Part shown: one piece after another, positions 39,321 to 49,304 of the stretch
How the letters are laid out: every line of letters starts with the position of its first letter
Numbering within the stretch: position 1 is the first letter of the stretch
DNA from: Acinetobacter sp. GSS19
GTDB taxonomy: Bacteria; Pseudomonadota; Gammaproteobacteria; Pseudomonadales; Moraxellaceae
Length of the DNA stretch: 64,000 nucleotides
Reading direction: 5' to 3'
NCBI RefSeq assembly: GCF_028621895.1
Contig: NZ_CP117520.1
Span: forward strand, 1,488,001 to 1,552,000
The notes under the pieces: model-generated
What the model saw: the letters and a program-made list of their open reading frames with translations, nothing else
The model's database searches: none
Told to the model about the DNA's origin: nothing
Made by a program: the position numbers and the translations under genes

Positions 39321-40696
39321 TCGTATTGCTCGCGGTATTTACGCACGATGTAAAGTGCGATGATGTTCAAACCTAGGGTAATCACGAATAACGTAAGACC
39401 CAATGCAAATGCCACCAATGCTTGTGGACTAGAGAAGTCAGTATCACCTGTTAGCTGTTTCACAATGGTTACAGTCACGGTTGAAACGGCTTCAAATGGG
39501 TTTGCATGCAGTAATGGACTGTTACCCGCAGCAAGAACCACGATCATGGTTTCACCCACTGCACGAGATACAGCAAGCAGGAACGCACCAGTAATCCCTG
39601 GTAAGGCAGCAGGTAAAACCACCTGACGAATCGTTTCCGATTTGGTTGCGCCGAGTCCCAAAGAACCATCACGGAGTGCACGAGGTACCTGAGTAATAAT
39701 GTCATCTGATAAAGATGAAACGAATGGGATAATCATGATGCCCATTACGAAACCAGCGGTCAGTGCACTTGTTGCATTGATTTCCAGACCGACACTATCA
39801 CCGAGCATTTTAAAGAATGGGCCAATGACCATCATGGCGAATACGCCATATACAATCGTTGGAATACCTGCAAGCACTTCAATGGTTGGTTTAGCCCAAG
39901 AACGCAAACGCGCAGAAGCGTATTCTGCAAGATAAATCGCGATCATCAAACCGATCGGTACCGCCACCAGTAAGGCGATCCCGCTCACCATCAATGTACC
40001 CCACAACAGTGGAAGTAAACCGTAGCTTCCTTCGGCATTACCTGAAGTACTGAAACCCGGGTTCCATTCAGTTCCAAAGAAGAAATCAACAGGGCTGACA
40101 AAGCGGAAGAAATGCATTGCTTCACCGAACATTGACATCACAATGCCCACGGTGGTCAAGATGGCAACGCCTGAACACAAAGCCAAGGCAACATTAATGA
40201 CACGTTCCACCTGGTTACGTGCACGATATTGCTGGCTCACATGTTTTTTCGCCCAGACCAAACCAGCCAAGGCAACACTAATAATGACAGCTAATTTAGC
40301 GTATGCACTGATACTTTGCATTTTCGCCAGTTGTTGTGCTGCAGCAACTTCATAAGCGGCAGGTTGATCACTTACACCAAATCCTGATGCAATCGACTGT
40401 ACGCGATCCATAAGCACTTCAACTGCTGCCTGATCCATCCCTGCTGCAACAGCTGCAGGCAGATTGGTTAGAACCAGGTGACGAAGAATGGTCGGTTCAG
40501 CAAGACCCCAAACAATCAAAATTAAAAAAGCAGGGATGCCACACCACAATGCAACCAATGCCCCATAGTAACCAGGACGTGAATGCAAAGAAGCCGAGTT
40601 ATTTCCCTGACCTGCTAGAGTACGGCTCTTACGAAGCCCAATCTGATACGCAATGGCTACAAGAGCCAATAATACGCCAATTAGTAGCAGATTCAT
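39317..40696 (-). CDS. pstC: Phosphate ABC transporter permease PstC (long form)
   Basis: Inner-membrane permease of the phosphate importer, 459 aa against 319 in E. coli. Two early helices (~3-22 and ~45-68) with a ~60-residue periplasmic stretch between the second and third precede the core. The core has the EAA-type loop LRDGSLGLGATKSETIRQVVLP and the GETMIVVLAAG block. Its 3' end overlaps pstA by 4 bp. It is separated from pstS by an intra-operon hairpin with a T run. Confidence 0.94.
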   Translation of the reverse strand: MNLLLIGVLLALVAIAYQIGLRKSRTLAGQGNNSASLHSRPGYYGALVALWCGIPAFLILIVWGLAEPTILRHLVLTNLPAAVAAGMDQAAVEVLMDRVQSIASGFGVSDQPAAYEVAAAQQLAKMQSISAYAKLAVIISVALAGLVWAKKHVSQQYRARNQVERVINVALALCSGVAILTTVGIVMSMFGEAMHFFRFVSPVDFFFGTEWNPGFSTSGNAEGSYGLLPLLWGTLMVSGIALLVAVPIGLMIAIYLAEYASARLRSWAKPTIEVLAGIPTIVYGVFAMMVIGPFFKMLGDSVGLEINATSALTAGFVMGIMIIPFVSSLSDDIITQVPRALRDGSLGLGATKSETIRQVVLPAALPGITGAFLLAVSRAVGETMIVVLAAGNSPLLHANPFEAVSTVTVTIVKQLTGDTDFSSPQALVAFALGLTLFVITLGLNIIALYIVRKYREQYE

Positions 40697-40751
40697 GTAT
40701 TCTCCACTGTTTTTTCAATTTTCATTCTTTGAAAAAACCTCGATTTAGCAA

Positions 40752-40791
40752 AAAAAGCCGATGCTAGAGTTTCTCTAGCATCAGCTCTGAT
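40752..40791 (-). terminator. Intra-operon terminator between pstS and pstC
   Basis: A GATGCTAGAG / CTCTAGCATC stem extended by AGCT/GGCT, AAA loop and seven T on the minus strand. It is 10 bp after the pstS stop and ~55 bp before pstC, so it probably lowers pstCAB expression relative to pstS. Confidence 0.8.
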
Positions 40792-40801
40792 TTGTTTAAA
40801 C

Positions 40802-41833
40802 TTAGTTTACAGTTTTACCTGCTTTGAACGCTGCAAGAACTTTTGCACGTTCTGCATCGCTCATTGAGATCAAGCCAGCGCGATCCAATTTAGAACCTTT
40901 ACCAGATACTTTCTTGTTCAGGAAGTATTCTACGTATTGTGGTAAACCTTTGATTGATTTCAAGTGGTCGCCTTTTACATAGAAGTAAAGTGGACGAGAT
41001 ACAGGGTACTTACCTGAAAGTATCGTTGCTTCGCTTGGTACAACGTTGTTTACAGTTGCAACACGCAATTTGTCACGGTTTTGATCATAGAAGCCTAGAC
41101 CGAATACACCTACAGCGCTTGGAGAAGTTTTCAAACGTGCTAGAGTTTCAGTATAGTCACCCGCGATTTCAATTACGCGACCGTCTTTACGGAAAGTAGA
41201 ACATGCTTTTTTCTGTGCATCTTTGTCTAGGTTTTTGAAGTATTCGTACGCTTCACAACCTGCTTCAACCATTTTCTCTTGGAACACTTCACGTGTACCG
41301 TGGTTAGATGCTGGGATTACCAAAGTGATTGGTTCGTTTGGAAGTGATTTATCAATCTGGTTCCAACGCGTATATGGGTTAGCAACCAATTTACCTTTAG
41401 ATGGCAATTGCGCAGATAATGCAGCAAATACATGGTATGGCTTCAATTTAAAAGCAGCTTTATGCGAGTTTGAAGCAAATACAATACCGTCATAACCGAT
41501 TTTGATTTCGTGTACTTTAGTTACACCGGCTTTTTTACAAGCAGCTAATTCTGTATCTTTAATTTTACGAGAAGCGTTCGCAACGTCGATAGTATTGTCA
41601 CCAACACCTTGACAGAACTGTTTTAAACCAGCTGAAGAACCACCAGAACCAACAACTGGTGTTTTGAATTGTGGGAAAGTATTACCGAATTCTTCAGCAA
41701 CGATACTTGCGTATGGAAGTACAGTTGATGAACCAGCGATCTGGATAGTGTCACGTGCTGCGTTAGCTGCAGTAGCAATAGTGGCACCTGATACAGCTAA
41801 AGCGATTGCGATTTGACGTGGGCTGAAGCGCAT
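40802..41833 (-). CDS. pstS: Phosphate-binding periplasmic protein PstS
   Basis: High-affinity phosphate-binding protein, 343 aa. The signal peptide ends near ANA-A (residue 25). Ligand-binding loops are visible: IAGSSTVLPYASIVAEEF, GSGGSSAGLKQF and the ASRKIKD/SNHGTREVF elements (SNHGTREVF includes the anion-binding Thr/Arg). This branch resembles the pseudomonad PstS more than the E. coli one. A three-repeat Pho box lies 94 bp upstream, and a terminator lies immediately downstream. Confidence 0.93.
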   Translation of the reverse strand: MRFSPRQIAIALAVSGATIATAANAARDTIQIAGSSTVLPYASIVAEEFGNTFPQFKTPVVGSGGSSAGLKQFCQGVGDNTIDVANASRKIKDTELAACKKAGVTKVHEIKIGYDGIVFASNSHKAAFKLKPYHVFAALSAQLPSKGKLVANPYTRWNQIDKSLPNEPITLVIPASNHGTREVFQEKMVEAGCEAYEYFKNLDKDAQKKACSTFRKDGRVIEIAGDYTETLARLKTSPSAVGVFGLGFYDQNRDKLRVATVNNVVPSEATILSGKYPVSRPLYFYVKGDHLKSIKGLPQYVEYFLNKKVSGKGSKLDRAGLISMSDAERAKVLAAFKAGKTVN

Positions 41834-41926
41834 GCTCTTCTCTCTTTAATGTGAATGTAGTTTGCTGTACGTCACTTTTTTGTAGTGCGCTGTACATTTT
41901 CGATAGGTGCATTTTGATTTTAAAAT

Positions 41927-41955
41927 ATGACAATTAAGTGACAACTTGATGACGC
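41927..41955 (-). promoter_or_regulatory. Pho box (PhoB site) upstream of pstS
   Basis: On the minus strand the three 7-mers GCGTCAT, TTGTCAC and TTGTCAT are each separated by 4 bp, giving an exact 11-bp period. This matches the CTGTCAT-N4 repeat bound by PhoB. It lies 94 bp upstream of the pstS ATG, so phosphate-starvation induction is expected. Confidence 0.8.
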
Positions 41956-42087
41956 TTTGATGATTTTTATAGTCTTATCTTTGATTTTATTAAAATTCTT
42001 TAATTTTCAATATGTAACACAAAATATTTCTTTGTGAAAATGATCACATTGTTTGTAATATTTTTTTAAATGCAAAATTGAGACAAT

Positions 42088-42113
42088 AAAAACGGCCACC
42101 AAGGTGACCGTTT
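42088..42113 (-). terminator. Terminator of dat-ddc
   Basis: AAACGGCCACC / GGTGACCGTTT stem (one mismatch) with an AA loop and a T run on the minus strand, 38 bp after ddc. Confidence 0.8.
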
Positions 42114-42151
42114 CTAGATACTACAGATTTTTCAGTGCAGAAATATCGAAA

Positions 42152-43684
42152 TTAATCGATTGGCGGCACATACGTTCCAGTTGCAATCGCATCTTTAATA
42201 CGGTCTGCTTCTGCCAGAACCTGAGTCAACAACGCTTTAACATTGTCAAGTGTCGCCACCGGGCTGAGGGTAGTCATTTTCAATGACTGAACCTGACCTA
42301 CCTTGGTTACACCAATATTGGCTTCACCACGCGCAAACAGCTCATCTGCAACGTTCTGGTTTAAGGTATCAAGGAACTCAGCAGGATAGCCTTCTGGCAC
42401 CACACGGAACAGCACAGATGCAAATTGCGGCTCAACCAGCAACTCCAAGCCTTGAGTTTGCTTGATGTAATCCGCGACTTCACGTGTCAGTTTCACACCA
42501 TGGTCAATCATAGAGCCATAGAGCTCTTCACCCAGGGCTTCAACGGTCATCCAAAGTTTCAATGCATCAAAACGGCGAGTCGTTTGCAACGATTTAGAGA
42601 CCAAGTTTGGTACACCATGCTCTTCGTCGTATGCAGAGTTCAGATATTCTGCTTCGTAGTGCATGAAACGATAGTTCGCTTCATCTTTCAGCAAGAAAGC
42701 ACCGCACGAAATCGTCTGGAAATAATGCTTGTGGAAGTCCAGCGTAATCGAATCGGACAATTCGATCCCATCCAGCATGCCACGGTATTCATTAGACAGG
42801 ATCAGTGCACCACCCCAAGCAGCATCGATATGCATCCATGCGCCATACTTATTGGTGATCTCACGGATCTGCTTCAATGGATCAATCGCACCGGCATCGG
42901 TTGTCCCCGCAGTTGCAACAACACACGCCACGATTTTGCCTTCTGCCTGTAAATGCGCCATGGTTTTTTCCAGGGCATCCACATCCATTTGAGCATTTTC
43001 GTTGACCGGTACAGTCACAACAGACTGGAAGCCCATGCCCATCATGGCCATGTTCTTTTGTACCGAGAAGTGTGCGTTCTCCGAGCAGATCACTTTAACG
43101 TTACGCATCGCCTCTGCAGGGATACCGTCACGTTGTACCGACCATGGGTTACCGTTTTCGTCTTTCCAGTTCTTGGAAATACATGCATCTCGTGCCAGTA
43201 ACACACCCATCAGGTTAGATTGAGTACCACCTGAGGTGAACACACCTGCCTGGCCTGAACCATAACCAACTTTTTGGCGGAGCCAGTCAATCAGCTGCAC
43301 TTCCATCAATGAACCTGCAGGACTTTGATCCCAAGAGTCCATCGACTGGTTCGTGGCATTGATCAACACTTCTGCAATCTGGCTGGTCACCATGGTTGGG
43401 CAGTGCAAATGAGCCAATGAGTGAGGATGGTGAACTTTCAAGCTTTTATTCAGGAAAAGCTCAACCATACGTTCAAGCGCTTTATGGACACCTAAACCTT
43501 CTCTTGACGGGTGGAAAGCAATTGCTTTACGCAATTCCTTGATGCTACCACCCGTATACATTTTGTCGTTTTGCAACCATGCTGCAACTGCGTGCGTTGC
43601 TTCAGCCATTGCTGACTCATAGTCAGCAATAGACTGCGCATCATTGCAGAGTAACGCTTTACGATGTTCTGCAAAATCAACCAT
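42152..43684 (-). CDS. ddc: L-2,4-diaminobutyrate decarboxylase
   Basis: PLP enzyme of the group II decarboxylases that forms 1,3-diaminopropane from L-2,4-diaminobutyrate. It is 510 aa. The PLP lysine is Lys319 in [24 protein letters not shown] and MHIDAAWGG are further landmarks. It starts two bases after dat, so the two are translationally linked. The Dat-Ddc pair was first described in Acinetobacter and explains the abundant diaminopropane of the genus, which has been linked to surface motility in A. baumannii. Confidence 0.95.
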   Translation of the reverse strand: MVDFAEHRKALLCNDAQSIADYESAMAEATHAVAAWLQNDKMYTGGSIKELRKAIAFHPSREGLGVHKALERMVELFLNKSLKVHHPHSLAHLHCPTMVTSQIAEVLINATNQSMDSWDQSPAGSLMEVQLIDWLRQKVGYGSGQAGVFTSGGTQSNLMGVLLARDACISKNWKDENGNPWSVQRDGIPAEAMRNVKVICSENAHFSVQKNMAMMGMGFQSVVTVPVNENAQMDVDALEKTMAHLQAEGKIVACVVATAGTTDAGAIDPLKQIREITNKYGAWMHIDAAWGGALILSNEYRGMLDGIELSDSITLDFHKHYFQTISCGAFLLKDEANYRFMHYEAEYLNSAYDEEHGVPNLVSKSLQTTRRFDALKLWMTVEALGEELYGSMIDHGVKLTREVADYIKQTQGLELLVEPQFASVLFRVVPEGYPAEFLDTLNQNVADELFARGEANIGVTKVGQVQSLKMTTLSPVATLDNVKALLTQVLAEADRIKDAIATGTYVPPID

Positions 43685-43686
43685 GA

Positions 43687-45057
43687 TTAGCCTCGTACCG
43701 CTTTCAATGCTTCAGCAACGGCTTTCTTGAAGCGAGCGATCACTTCAACACATTCGTCTTGAGTAATGATCAACGGGCAAAGTAGACGGATCACTGTACC
43801 GTTACGACCACCTTTTTCCAGCAACAACTGGTTGTTGAAACACGCTGTTTGAATCGCAGCAGCCAATTGTGCATCCGCAGGATAAGCACCAATATGATTT
43901 GGTTGCTGGCGTTCATCAACGATTTCAATACCAAGCATCAAACCACGACCACGAACATGACCAATACATGGGAATTCAGCAGCAAGTTTTTTCATTTCTG
44001 CTTGCAGGAAATCACCGCGTTCTTGTGCATTTTGTGCAAGGTTTTGCTCTTTGATCACTTGCAGTGAAGCTAGACCTGTACCCATCGCTAACTGGTTACC
44101 ACGGAAAGTACCCGTGTGACCTGCAGGTTGCCATGCATCAAATTTACGTTTGATACCGAGTACCGCAAGTGGCAAGCTACCACCAACGGCTTTAGACATC
44201 ACCACAACATCCGGCTCAATACCAGCATGTTCAAAAGCAAACATTTTACCTGAACGGGCAAAGCCAGCTTGAACTTCGTCTAGAATTAACACGATGTTGT
44301 GTTTTTCAGTCACTTCACGGATTTTTTGCAACCATTTTGTTGGTGCAATAACCACACCGCCTTCACCTTGAATTGCTTCAAGAATCACGGCAGCCGGTTT
44401 TGTCACACCGCTTTCTACATCTTCAATAAACTGTTCAAAGTAGTAAGTTAAAGCGTCAACACCTGCTTCACCACCTAAACCTAACGGGCAACGATATTCA
44501 TGCGGATATGGCATGAACTGTACGCCTGGCATCAAGCCATTAACTGCATTTTTAGCACTCAGGTTACCTGTCATGGCCAAAGAGCCATGGGTCATACCAT
44601 GGTAGCCACCAGAAAAACTGATCACTGAACTGCGGCCTGTATACGTTTTCGCAAGCTTGATCGCAGCTTCAGTCGCATCGGCACCAGAAGGTCCACAGAA
44701 CTGTAAGCAATATTCTTCTTTACCACCTGGCAAGTGAGAAAGTAAAGCTTCTGTAAATGCATCTTTTAATGGAGTAGTTAAGTCCAAAGTGTGCAAAGGA
44801 AGACCACTTGCAAGGGTATCCTGGATACTTTTGATCACCGCAGGATGGTTATGACCTAAAGCCAATGTCCCTGCCCCAGCTAAACAATCAAGGTACTTTG
44901 TACCTTCAACATCAGTAACCCAGCAACCATGTGCTTGTGCAATTGCTAGCGGTAATTTACGCGGATAGCTACGCACATTCGATTCCATTTGACTTTGGCG
45001 AGTCAAGTAGTATTCGTTAGTGGAATTGGTGGCAGGGTTTACAGAAGTAACGCTCAT
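43687..45057 (-). CDS. dat: Diaminobutyrate--2-oxoglutarate transaminase
   Basis: Class III PLP aminotransferase of 456 aa that makes L-2,4-diaminobutyrate from aspartate semialdehyde and glutamate. The PLP lysine is Lys289 in [29 protein letters not shown] holds the PLP Asp. Identification rests on the family form and the tight pairing with ddc (2-bp gap). The substrate differs from siderophore-linked homologues only by context: no siderophore genes are present here. Confidence 0.94.
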   Translation of the reverse strand: MSVTSVNPATNSTNEYYLTRQSQMESNVRSYPRKLPLAIAQAHGCWVTDVEGTKYLDCLAGAGTLALGHNHPAVIKSIQDTLASGLPLHTLDLTTPLKDAFTEALLSHLPGGKEEYCLQFCGPSGADATEAAIKLAKTYTGRSSVISFSGGYHGMTHGSLAMTGNLSAKNAVNGLMPGVQFMPYPHEYRCPLGLGGEAGVDALTYYFEQFIEDVESGVTKPAAVILEAIQGEGGVVIAPTKWLQKIREVTEKHNIVLILDEVQAGFARSGKMFAFEHAGIEPDVVVMSKAVGGSLPLAVLGIKRKFDAWQPAGHTGTFRGNQLAMGTGLASLQVIKEQNLAQNAQERGDFLQAEMKKLAAEFPCIGHVRGRGLMLGIEIVDERQQPNHIGAYPADAQLAAAIQTACFNNQLLLEKGGRNGTVIRLLCPLIITQDECVEVIARFKKAVAEALKAVRG

Positions 45058-45539
45058 ATCGGATTACCATCTCTGATAAGGGTAAAAGAAATAAGTCTGG
45101 TGACTTGTGGTCCTTTGACTCGGTGCTTGTTAGAATCTAGTGAAGACACAACAGTGTTATATATCTTATAACTAGGAGCGCGATGATACCTAATTTTCAA
45201 AGAAAATAAACGTATTTTGTGCAGTTTACCGAGCTAGATTCATGGAAAAACTTTATCAATCTCATTATTAGATTGAATTATCATCATACTATGTGACAAG
45301 CCAAAGAAAACTTTAATTTTTATACGATTTATTCCACATGTTTCTACCTCGTAGCATCATCCTCTTTCATCAAAATTAATCGATTGATATTTATTGTTTT
45401 TTTATAGAAAACCTGCCCAAGCAAACTACCCTTCATTACAATTTAAAGACAAAATCTACCTAATAGACTCATAGAGTAGAATTATTATCTTACACAACAG
45501 CCAACAATTTCTTAAGAATCAACAAACAAGGTTAACAAT
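45058..45539. other. 482-bp intergenic region upstream of dat and the SIMPL gene
   Basis: AT-rich region between divergent genes with no reading frame of note. It must hold both promoters. I see AT-rich stretches such as TATATATCTTATAA near 45156-45170 but no clear operator, RNA or repeat. Confidence 0.5.
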
Positions 45540-46241
45540 ATGCGTCGTTTTATCTTATCTAGCGTTTTACTGAGCAGTTCAGTACTTGCCCATGTGCAAG
45601 CTCAACCCGTAGAAAGTCTGAATTATCAAATTATCAATCTACAAGCTGAGGCCTCACGTGAGGTGTCTAATGACGAAATGCAAGCCATTCTGTTTATTGA
45701 AAAATCCAACCGACAGCCTGCCGAATTTGCTGCTCAGATGAACCAATTAATGTCTCAAGCAATACAGACTGCACGCAAATATCCTCAGGTGAAAGTAAAA
45801 ACGGGTTCGCAGAGCACTTACCCGATTTATGATACGGATAACCGTAAACTGAAAGAATGGCGGGGTCGTGCAGAAATCCAGATCAATAGTCAGGATTTTA
45901 AAGCTGCCAGTCAGCTCATCAGTGAATTACAGCAGAATTTCCAGACTGAATCGATTAGCTTTAGTGTATCTGACCAGCAACGAAAAACTGTTGAAAACGA
46001 ATTGATGATCGAAGCTTCGAAAAACTTTCAACAGCGTGCACAAGCCGTCAGTAAGGCTTGGAACAAAAATCAGTACACTTTGGTTAACCTCAATCTCAAC
46101 ACCAACAACTATTTTCCACAGCCAATGGTACGTAGCAGCATGAGTAAATTGGCGAGTGCAGAGGCCATGCCTGTACAAGACATGAGTGCAGGTGAATCAA
46201 AAATCAGCGTCAATGCAAATGGCAGTATTCAATTAAAATAA
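45540..46241 (+). CDS. SIMPL (DUF541) domain periplasmic protein
   Basis: A 233-aa exported protein. The signal peptide (~1-21) ends at a VQA-Q type site. The rest is a SIMPL/DUF541 domain: alternating strands such as VKVKTGSQSTYPIYDTDNR and WRGRAEIQINSQDF, and the terminal ISVNANGSIQLK. The family is of unclear function; E. coli YggE affects oxidative stress. AAGG lies nine bases before the ATG. A hairpin AAGAGG…CCTCTT at 46249-46275 follows but lacks a T run, so it may be a weak terminator. Confidence 0.85.
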   Translation: MRRFILSSVLLSSSVLAHVQAQPVESLNYQIINLQAEASREVSNDEMQAILFIEKSNRQPAEFAAQMNQLMSQAIQTARKYPQVKVKTGSQSTYPIYDTDNRKLKEWRGRAEIQINSQDFKAASQLISELQQNFQTESISFSVSDQQRKTVENELMIEASKNFQQRAQAVSKAWNKNQYTLVNLNLNTNNYFPQPMVRSSMSKLASAEAMPVQDMSAGESKISVNANGSIQLK

Positions 46242-46403
46242 GTCAGATGAAGAGGGTGAGTTTACTCATCCTCTTGACTCCCACTAAAGCACTATGAAGT
46301 TTTACTTTATAAATCTTTACATCTCGGATATTGTGAAAATGAATTAGTTCACAGTACATTAATGAAGCAAATGATAAGAATAACAACATGTAGGACGACC
46401 TCA

Positions 46404-46883
46404 ATGAAGAAAATACTGTTATTTAGTCTCATCGCTGGCTGTAGTCTTCCCTTGTGGGCAGCAGATCTACAATGTGAAGGATCCATCAAAAATCGCACTA
46501 TTTATAGTAATATTCAGGTCAAAAAGAACTGTTCTTTGGAAAAAGTGACGGTTACGGGCAATGTTTTACTGGAGAACCAAGCCTCGTTGCATTTAAATCA
46601 GGTCACCATTAAAGGCAATCTGGAATCACATGATACCTTTGACCACGTGTCTGCTAAAAGCAGTCGTTTTAATGGTAATATTCAACTAGAAAACGGACAT
46701 CGTGTAGATTTAATAAACAATCTTATTCTTGGAAATTTAGCTTTAGAAAATAACAAAGCACAGATCCAGGTCAGTCAAAATACCATTCAAGGCAATATGA
46801 CCTGCTCCAATAACTTACAAAATCCGCAAGGTCAGCAAAACGAGATTCTGGGCAACAAAGCCGAGCAATGCTCAAGCCTCTAA
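46404..46883 (+). CDS. Small secreted protein with beta-helix-like repeats
   Basis: A 159-aa exported protein of no family that I recognise. A signal peptide is clear (MKKILLFSLIAGCSLPLWA, cleaved before ADLQC). The mature part consists of short repeated strands with Gly-Asn turns: TGNVLLENQ, KGNLESHD, NGNIQLENG, LGNLALENN and QGNMTCSNN, about 20-25 residues apart. This suggests a small solenoid, like a right-handed beta helix. Four cysteines (in DLQC, KKNC, MTC and EQC) could form disulfides. The start is the ATG 46404, with AGGA eight bases upstream. Confidence 0.75.
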   Translation: MKKILLFSLIAGCSLPLWAADLQCEGSIKNRTIYSNIQVKKNCSLEKVTVTGNVLLENQASLHLNQVTIKGNLESHDTFDHVSAKSSRFNGNIQLENGHRVDLINNLILGNLALENNKAQIQVSQNTIQGNMTCSNNLQNPQGQQNEILGNKAEQCSSL

Positions 46884-46913
46884 GATCTATCTTGAATTCA
46901 TCACTAGATAATG

Positions 46914-46950
46914 AAAAACCCCCAAATAGGTCACTATTTGGGGGTTTTTA
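46914..46950. terminator. Bidirectional terminator between the repeat protein and the desaturase
   Basis: AAAAACCCCCAAATAG / CTATTTGGGGGTTTTT form a 16-bp stem with a 4-nt loop. A and T runs flank it on both sides. Confidence 0.92.
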
Positions 46951-46968
46951 TTTTGGGTTTATTCAGTC

Positions 46969-48087
46969 TTATTTGTTAAAAGGCAACGCGTATTTGAAAA
47001 TACGACCAATCACCTGTCCATACTGTTTAACCAGGCTGGCATTGTTATAGTTCAAACCATATTTTTTACATACGGCTTCAACTTTTGGTGCCATTTTACG
47101 GTAACGACGTGCTGGAATATCTGGATAAAGGTGATGCTCAATCTGATGGCTCAAGTGACCTGTCATGATATGGAACAGCTCTGAACCCGTTAAGTTTGAG
47201 GAACCACGAATCTGGCGCATATACCAGTGACCACGGCTTTCGTCTTGTAGAACGGTTTTCGGGAACACTTCCACATCTTTAGTAAAGTGACCGCAGAAAA
47301 TCACACTAAAGGTCCATACATTACGAATACCATTCGCTGCCAGGTTGCCTAGAAACACAGGTAATGCAGCCGGACCAGCAATTAACGGGAAGAAAACATA
47401 ATCTTTAAACAGCTGTTTGCCAATTTTCTTCTGTAAAGGTTTCCATTCTTCTTTCAGTTCCTGCTTGGTTTTGCGGCCCATCCATACTTTACCAATTTCC
47501 AGGTTCTGAATCGCAACGCCCCACTGGAACAGCAAGCAGAATGGGACACTATAAATCGGTTGTAACAAGTAACCTGGTTTCCAGCGTTGTTCTGGGAATA
47601 AGCGTAGCAAACCATAACCGATATCATCATCCATACCTTTAATATTGGTATAGGTATGATGTTTGTAGTTATGGGTTTGACGCCAGTTGTCTGCAGTCCC
47701 CACGATGTCCCATTCAAAAGTTTGACCCTTGAATTTTGGATCGTTCATCCAGTCATACTGGCCGTGCATAACGTTATGGCCTAATTCCATGTTTTCTAGA
47801 ATTTTAGACACGCCCAACAAGCCTGTACCTAACACCCACGCTGGTGGGAACCAGCCTGCAAAAAGCAAAGCACGGCCGGCAATCCCGGTATAACGCACTG
47901 CTGAATAGATCTTGCGGATGTACTTAGCATCTTGTTCACCCAAATCATCCAGAACTTCTTGCTTGATGGCATCAAGCTCTTTAGCGAGTTCATCCAGTTC
48001 GGTTTTGCTTAATTCACGGTTTTTCGGGTTTTTAAAATATTGGATTTTAGATGCAACTTTTGATGCAATATTCGCTGGCATATTCAT
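46969..48087 (-). CDS. Membrane fatty acid desaturase
   Basis: Di-iron membrane desaturase of 372 aa acting on acyl chains of membrane lipids or acyl-CoA. Three histidine boxes are visible: HNVMH (104-108), HNYKHH (139-144) and HQIEHH (314-319). Hydrophobic helices lie at ~66-95 and ~172-195 and ~233-258. It lies 12 bp after the oxidoreductase gene that would supply electrons. The pair, with a divergent TetR-type regulator, mirrors desT-desCB of Pseudomonas aeruginosa, so this is likely the DesB equivalent (inference from layout). Confidence 0.9.
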   Translation of the reverse strand: MNMPANIASKVASKIQYFKNPKNRELSKTELDELAKELDAIKQEVLDDLGEQDAKYIRKIYSAVRYTGIAGRALLFAGWFPPAWVLGTGLLGVSKILENMELGHNVMHGQYDWMNDPKFKGQTFEWDIVGTADNWRQTHNYKHHTYTNIKGMDDDIGYGLLRLFPEQRWKPGYLLQPIYSVPFCLLFQWGVAIQNLEIGKVWMGRKTKQELKEEWKPLQKKIGKQLFKDYVFFPLIAGPAALPVFLGNLAANGIRNVWTFSVIFCGHFTKDVEVFPKTVLQDESRGHWYMRQIRGSSNLTGSELFHIMTGHLSHQIEHHLYPDIPARRYRKMAPKVEAVCKKYGLNYNNASLVKQYGQVIGRIFKYALPFNK

Positions 48088-48099
48088 AGAACAATACTC

Positions 48100-49167
48100 T
48101 TAAAGATCAATCACAAGGTCAGACTGGGCTGCGTTTACACACAATTTGAGCGCATCACCTGGCTCTGTACTTTGTGCACCATTGACTAAGTTTTTCGTTG
48201 CACCTTGCACCTTGTTACAGACGCATTTATGGCAGATTCCCATACGGCAACCATATTCTGGGTTCAGGTTGGCTTGTTCCAAGCCCACCAGGATAGACTG
48301 GCCTTTTGGAATAGCCACAGTCTTGTTGGATTTACTCAGGGTAATATTGACGAAACCAGTTTCATCTGAAGCCAACTGGGTCAGACTAAAAGCTTCACCT
48401 TTGAACTGTGCTGCACCAGTAAACAATTGCTCTGCTGTCGAGACGAATCCAGACGGACCACAAGCATAAACAGTCAGCTGATCAAGCTGTTGCAGGTCTT
48501 CAAGATGACGGGCATTTAAGCGCTGATCCGCTTCAACATCCTGGGTATAGAATACTTTGAACTGAAACTGAGGATGCTGGTCTGCCATTTGTTCAAAACG
48601 TGCTTTAAACGCAACATCCTGATGGGTTTTCACCCAGTACCACAATTGTACCGGTGTTTGCTCGGCCTTATCCTGTTCAAGCAAGGCTGTAAGCAAGCTC
48701 AACATTGGGGTAATCCCGCTACCGGCTGCGAGTAACAACAACGGTTGTATTTGTTGTGGAAGCTGCATGTCACCATAAGGCTGACCGAATTCAATGACGT
48801 CGCCCACTTGTGCCTGCTCAACCAGCCAGGTGCTGACTAGCCCCTGCTCAACTTTTTTCACGGTAAGCATGACATGTTCAGCGTCAATGCGAGTCAGACT
48901 ATACGTCCGCTCATAACGACGGCCTTTGATCTCAACAAAAACCGGATGATGCTGCCCTGCCTGCCCCATCACAAAGTGACGATTGCAACGTAATGTCAGA
49001 CTGACAATCCCGTTGGCAGTGGTTTCTTTCTGTGTAATTTGGCCCAAGGCTTGTTGAACGGACCACATAGGGTTGATCTTTTGCAACCAAAAATTTGCTG
49101 CATTCGGATCGAAAACCGCTTCCGCAAGGATATTCAGGGGAGATTTTCGTTTTTGTAGAGCTTGCAT
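48100..49167 (-). CDS. Ferredoxin reductase-type electron donor to the desaturase
   Basis: A 355-aa flavoprotein with a C-terminal [2Fe-2S] ferredoxin. A FAD domain (~35-130, YERTYSLTRID) is followed by an NAD(P) domain (~135-260, LLAAGSGITPMLS and YACGPSGF). The plant-type ferredoxin (~270-355) has its cluster cysteines in YGCRMGICHKCVC and later in LKLCVNAA. The start is the ATG 49167; the frame continues up to 49296, but that would include the operator-like repeats. It is the likely DesC equivalent for the adjacent desaturase. Confidence 0.9.
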   Translation of the reverse strand: MQALQKRKSPLNILAEAVFDPNAANFWLQKINPMWSVQQALGQITQKETTANGIVSLTLRCNRHFVMGQAGQHHPVFVEIKGRRYERTYSLTRIDAEHVMLTVKKVEQGLVSTWLVEQAQVGDVIEFGQPYGDMQLPQQIQPLLLLAAGSGITPMLSLLTALLEQDKAEQTPVQLWYWVKTHQDVAFKARFEQMADQHPQFQFKVFYTQDVEADQRLNARHLEDLQQLDQLTVYACGPSGFVSTAEQLFTGAAQFKGEAFSLTQLASDETGFVNITLSKSNKTVAIPKGQSILVGLEQANLNPEYGCRMGICHKCVCNKVQGATKNLVNGAQSTEPGDALKLCVNAAQSDLVIDL

Positions 49168-49197
49168 GACATCTGAACTCTGATGATTTTTAATTAT

Positions 49198-49227
49198 TAT
49201 ACATGTGTATATATATTTGTATATACA
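49198..49227. promoter_or_regulatory. Candidate FabR/DesT-type operator
   Basis: Two inverted repeats lie side by side in the divergent region: TATACATGTGTATA (49198-49211) and TGTATATACA (49218-49227). The first contains TACA-N2-TGTA, the half-site layout of FabR-family operators. The regulator gene starts ~80 bp to the right. Confidence 0.55.
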
Positions 49228-49304
49228 TTCGTGCAATTTATTACATTTCCCAAGCTGCAGTGTTGTGGCTATAATCCGAAGAGATGTCCAAATCATGGAA
49301 AACT

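Noticed and set aside
42425..42952. 175-codon reading frame on the plus strand
   Set aside because: It lies wholly antisense to ddc, has no ribosome site and encodes no recognisable protein.
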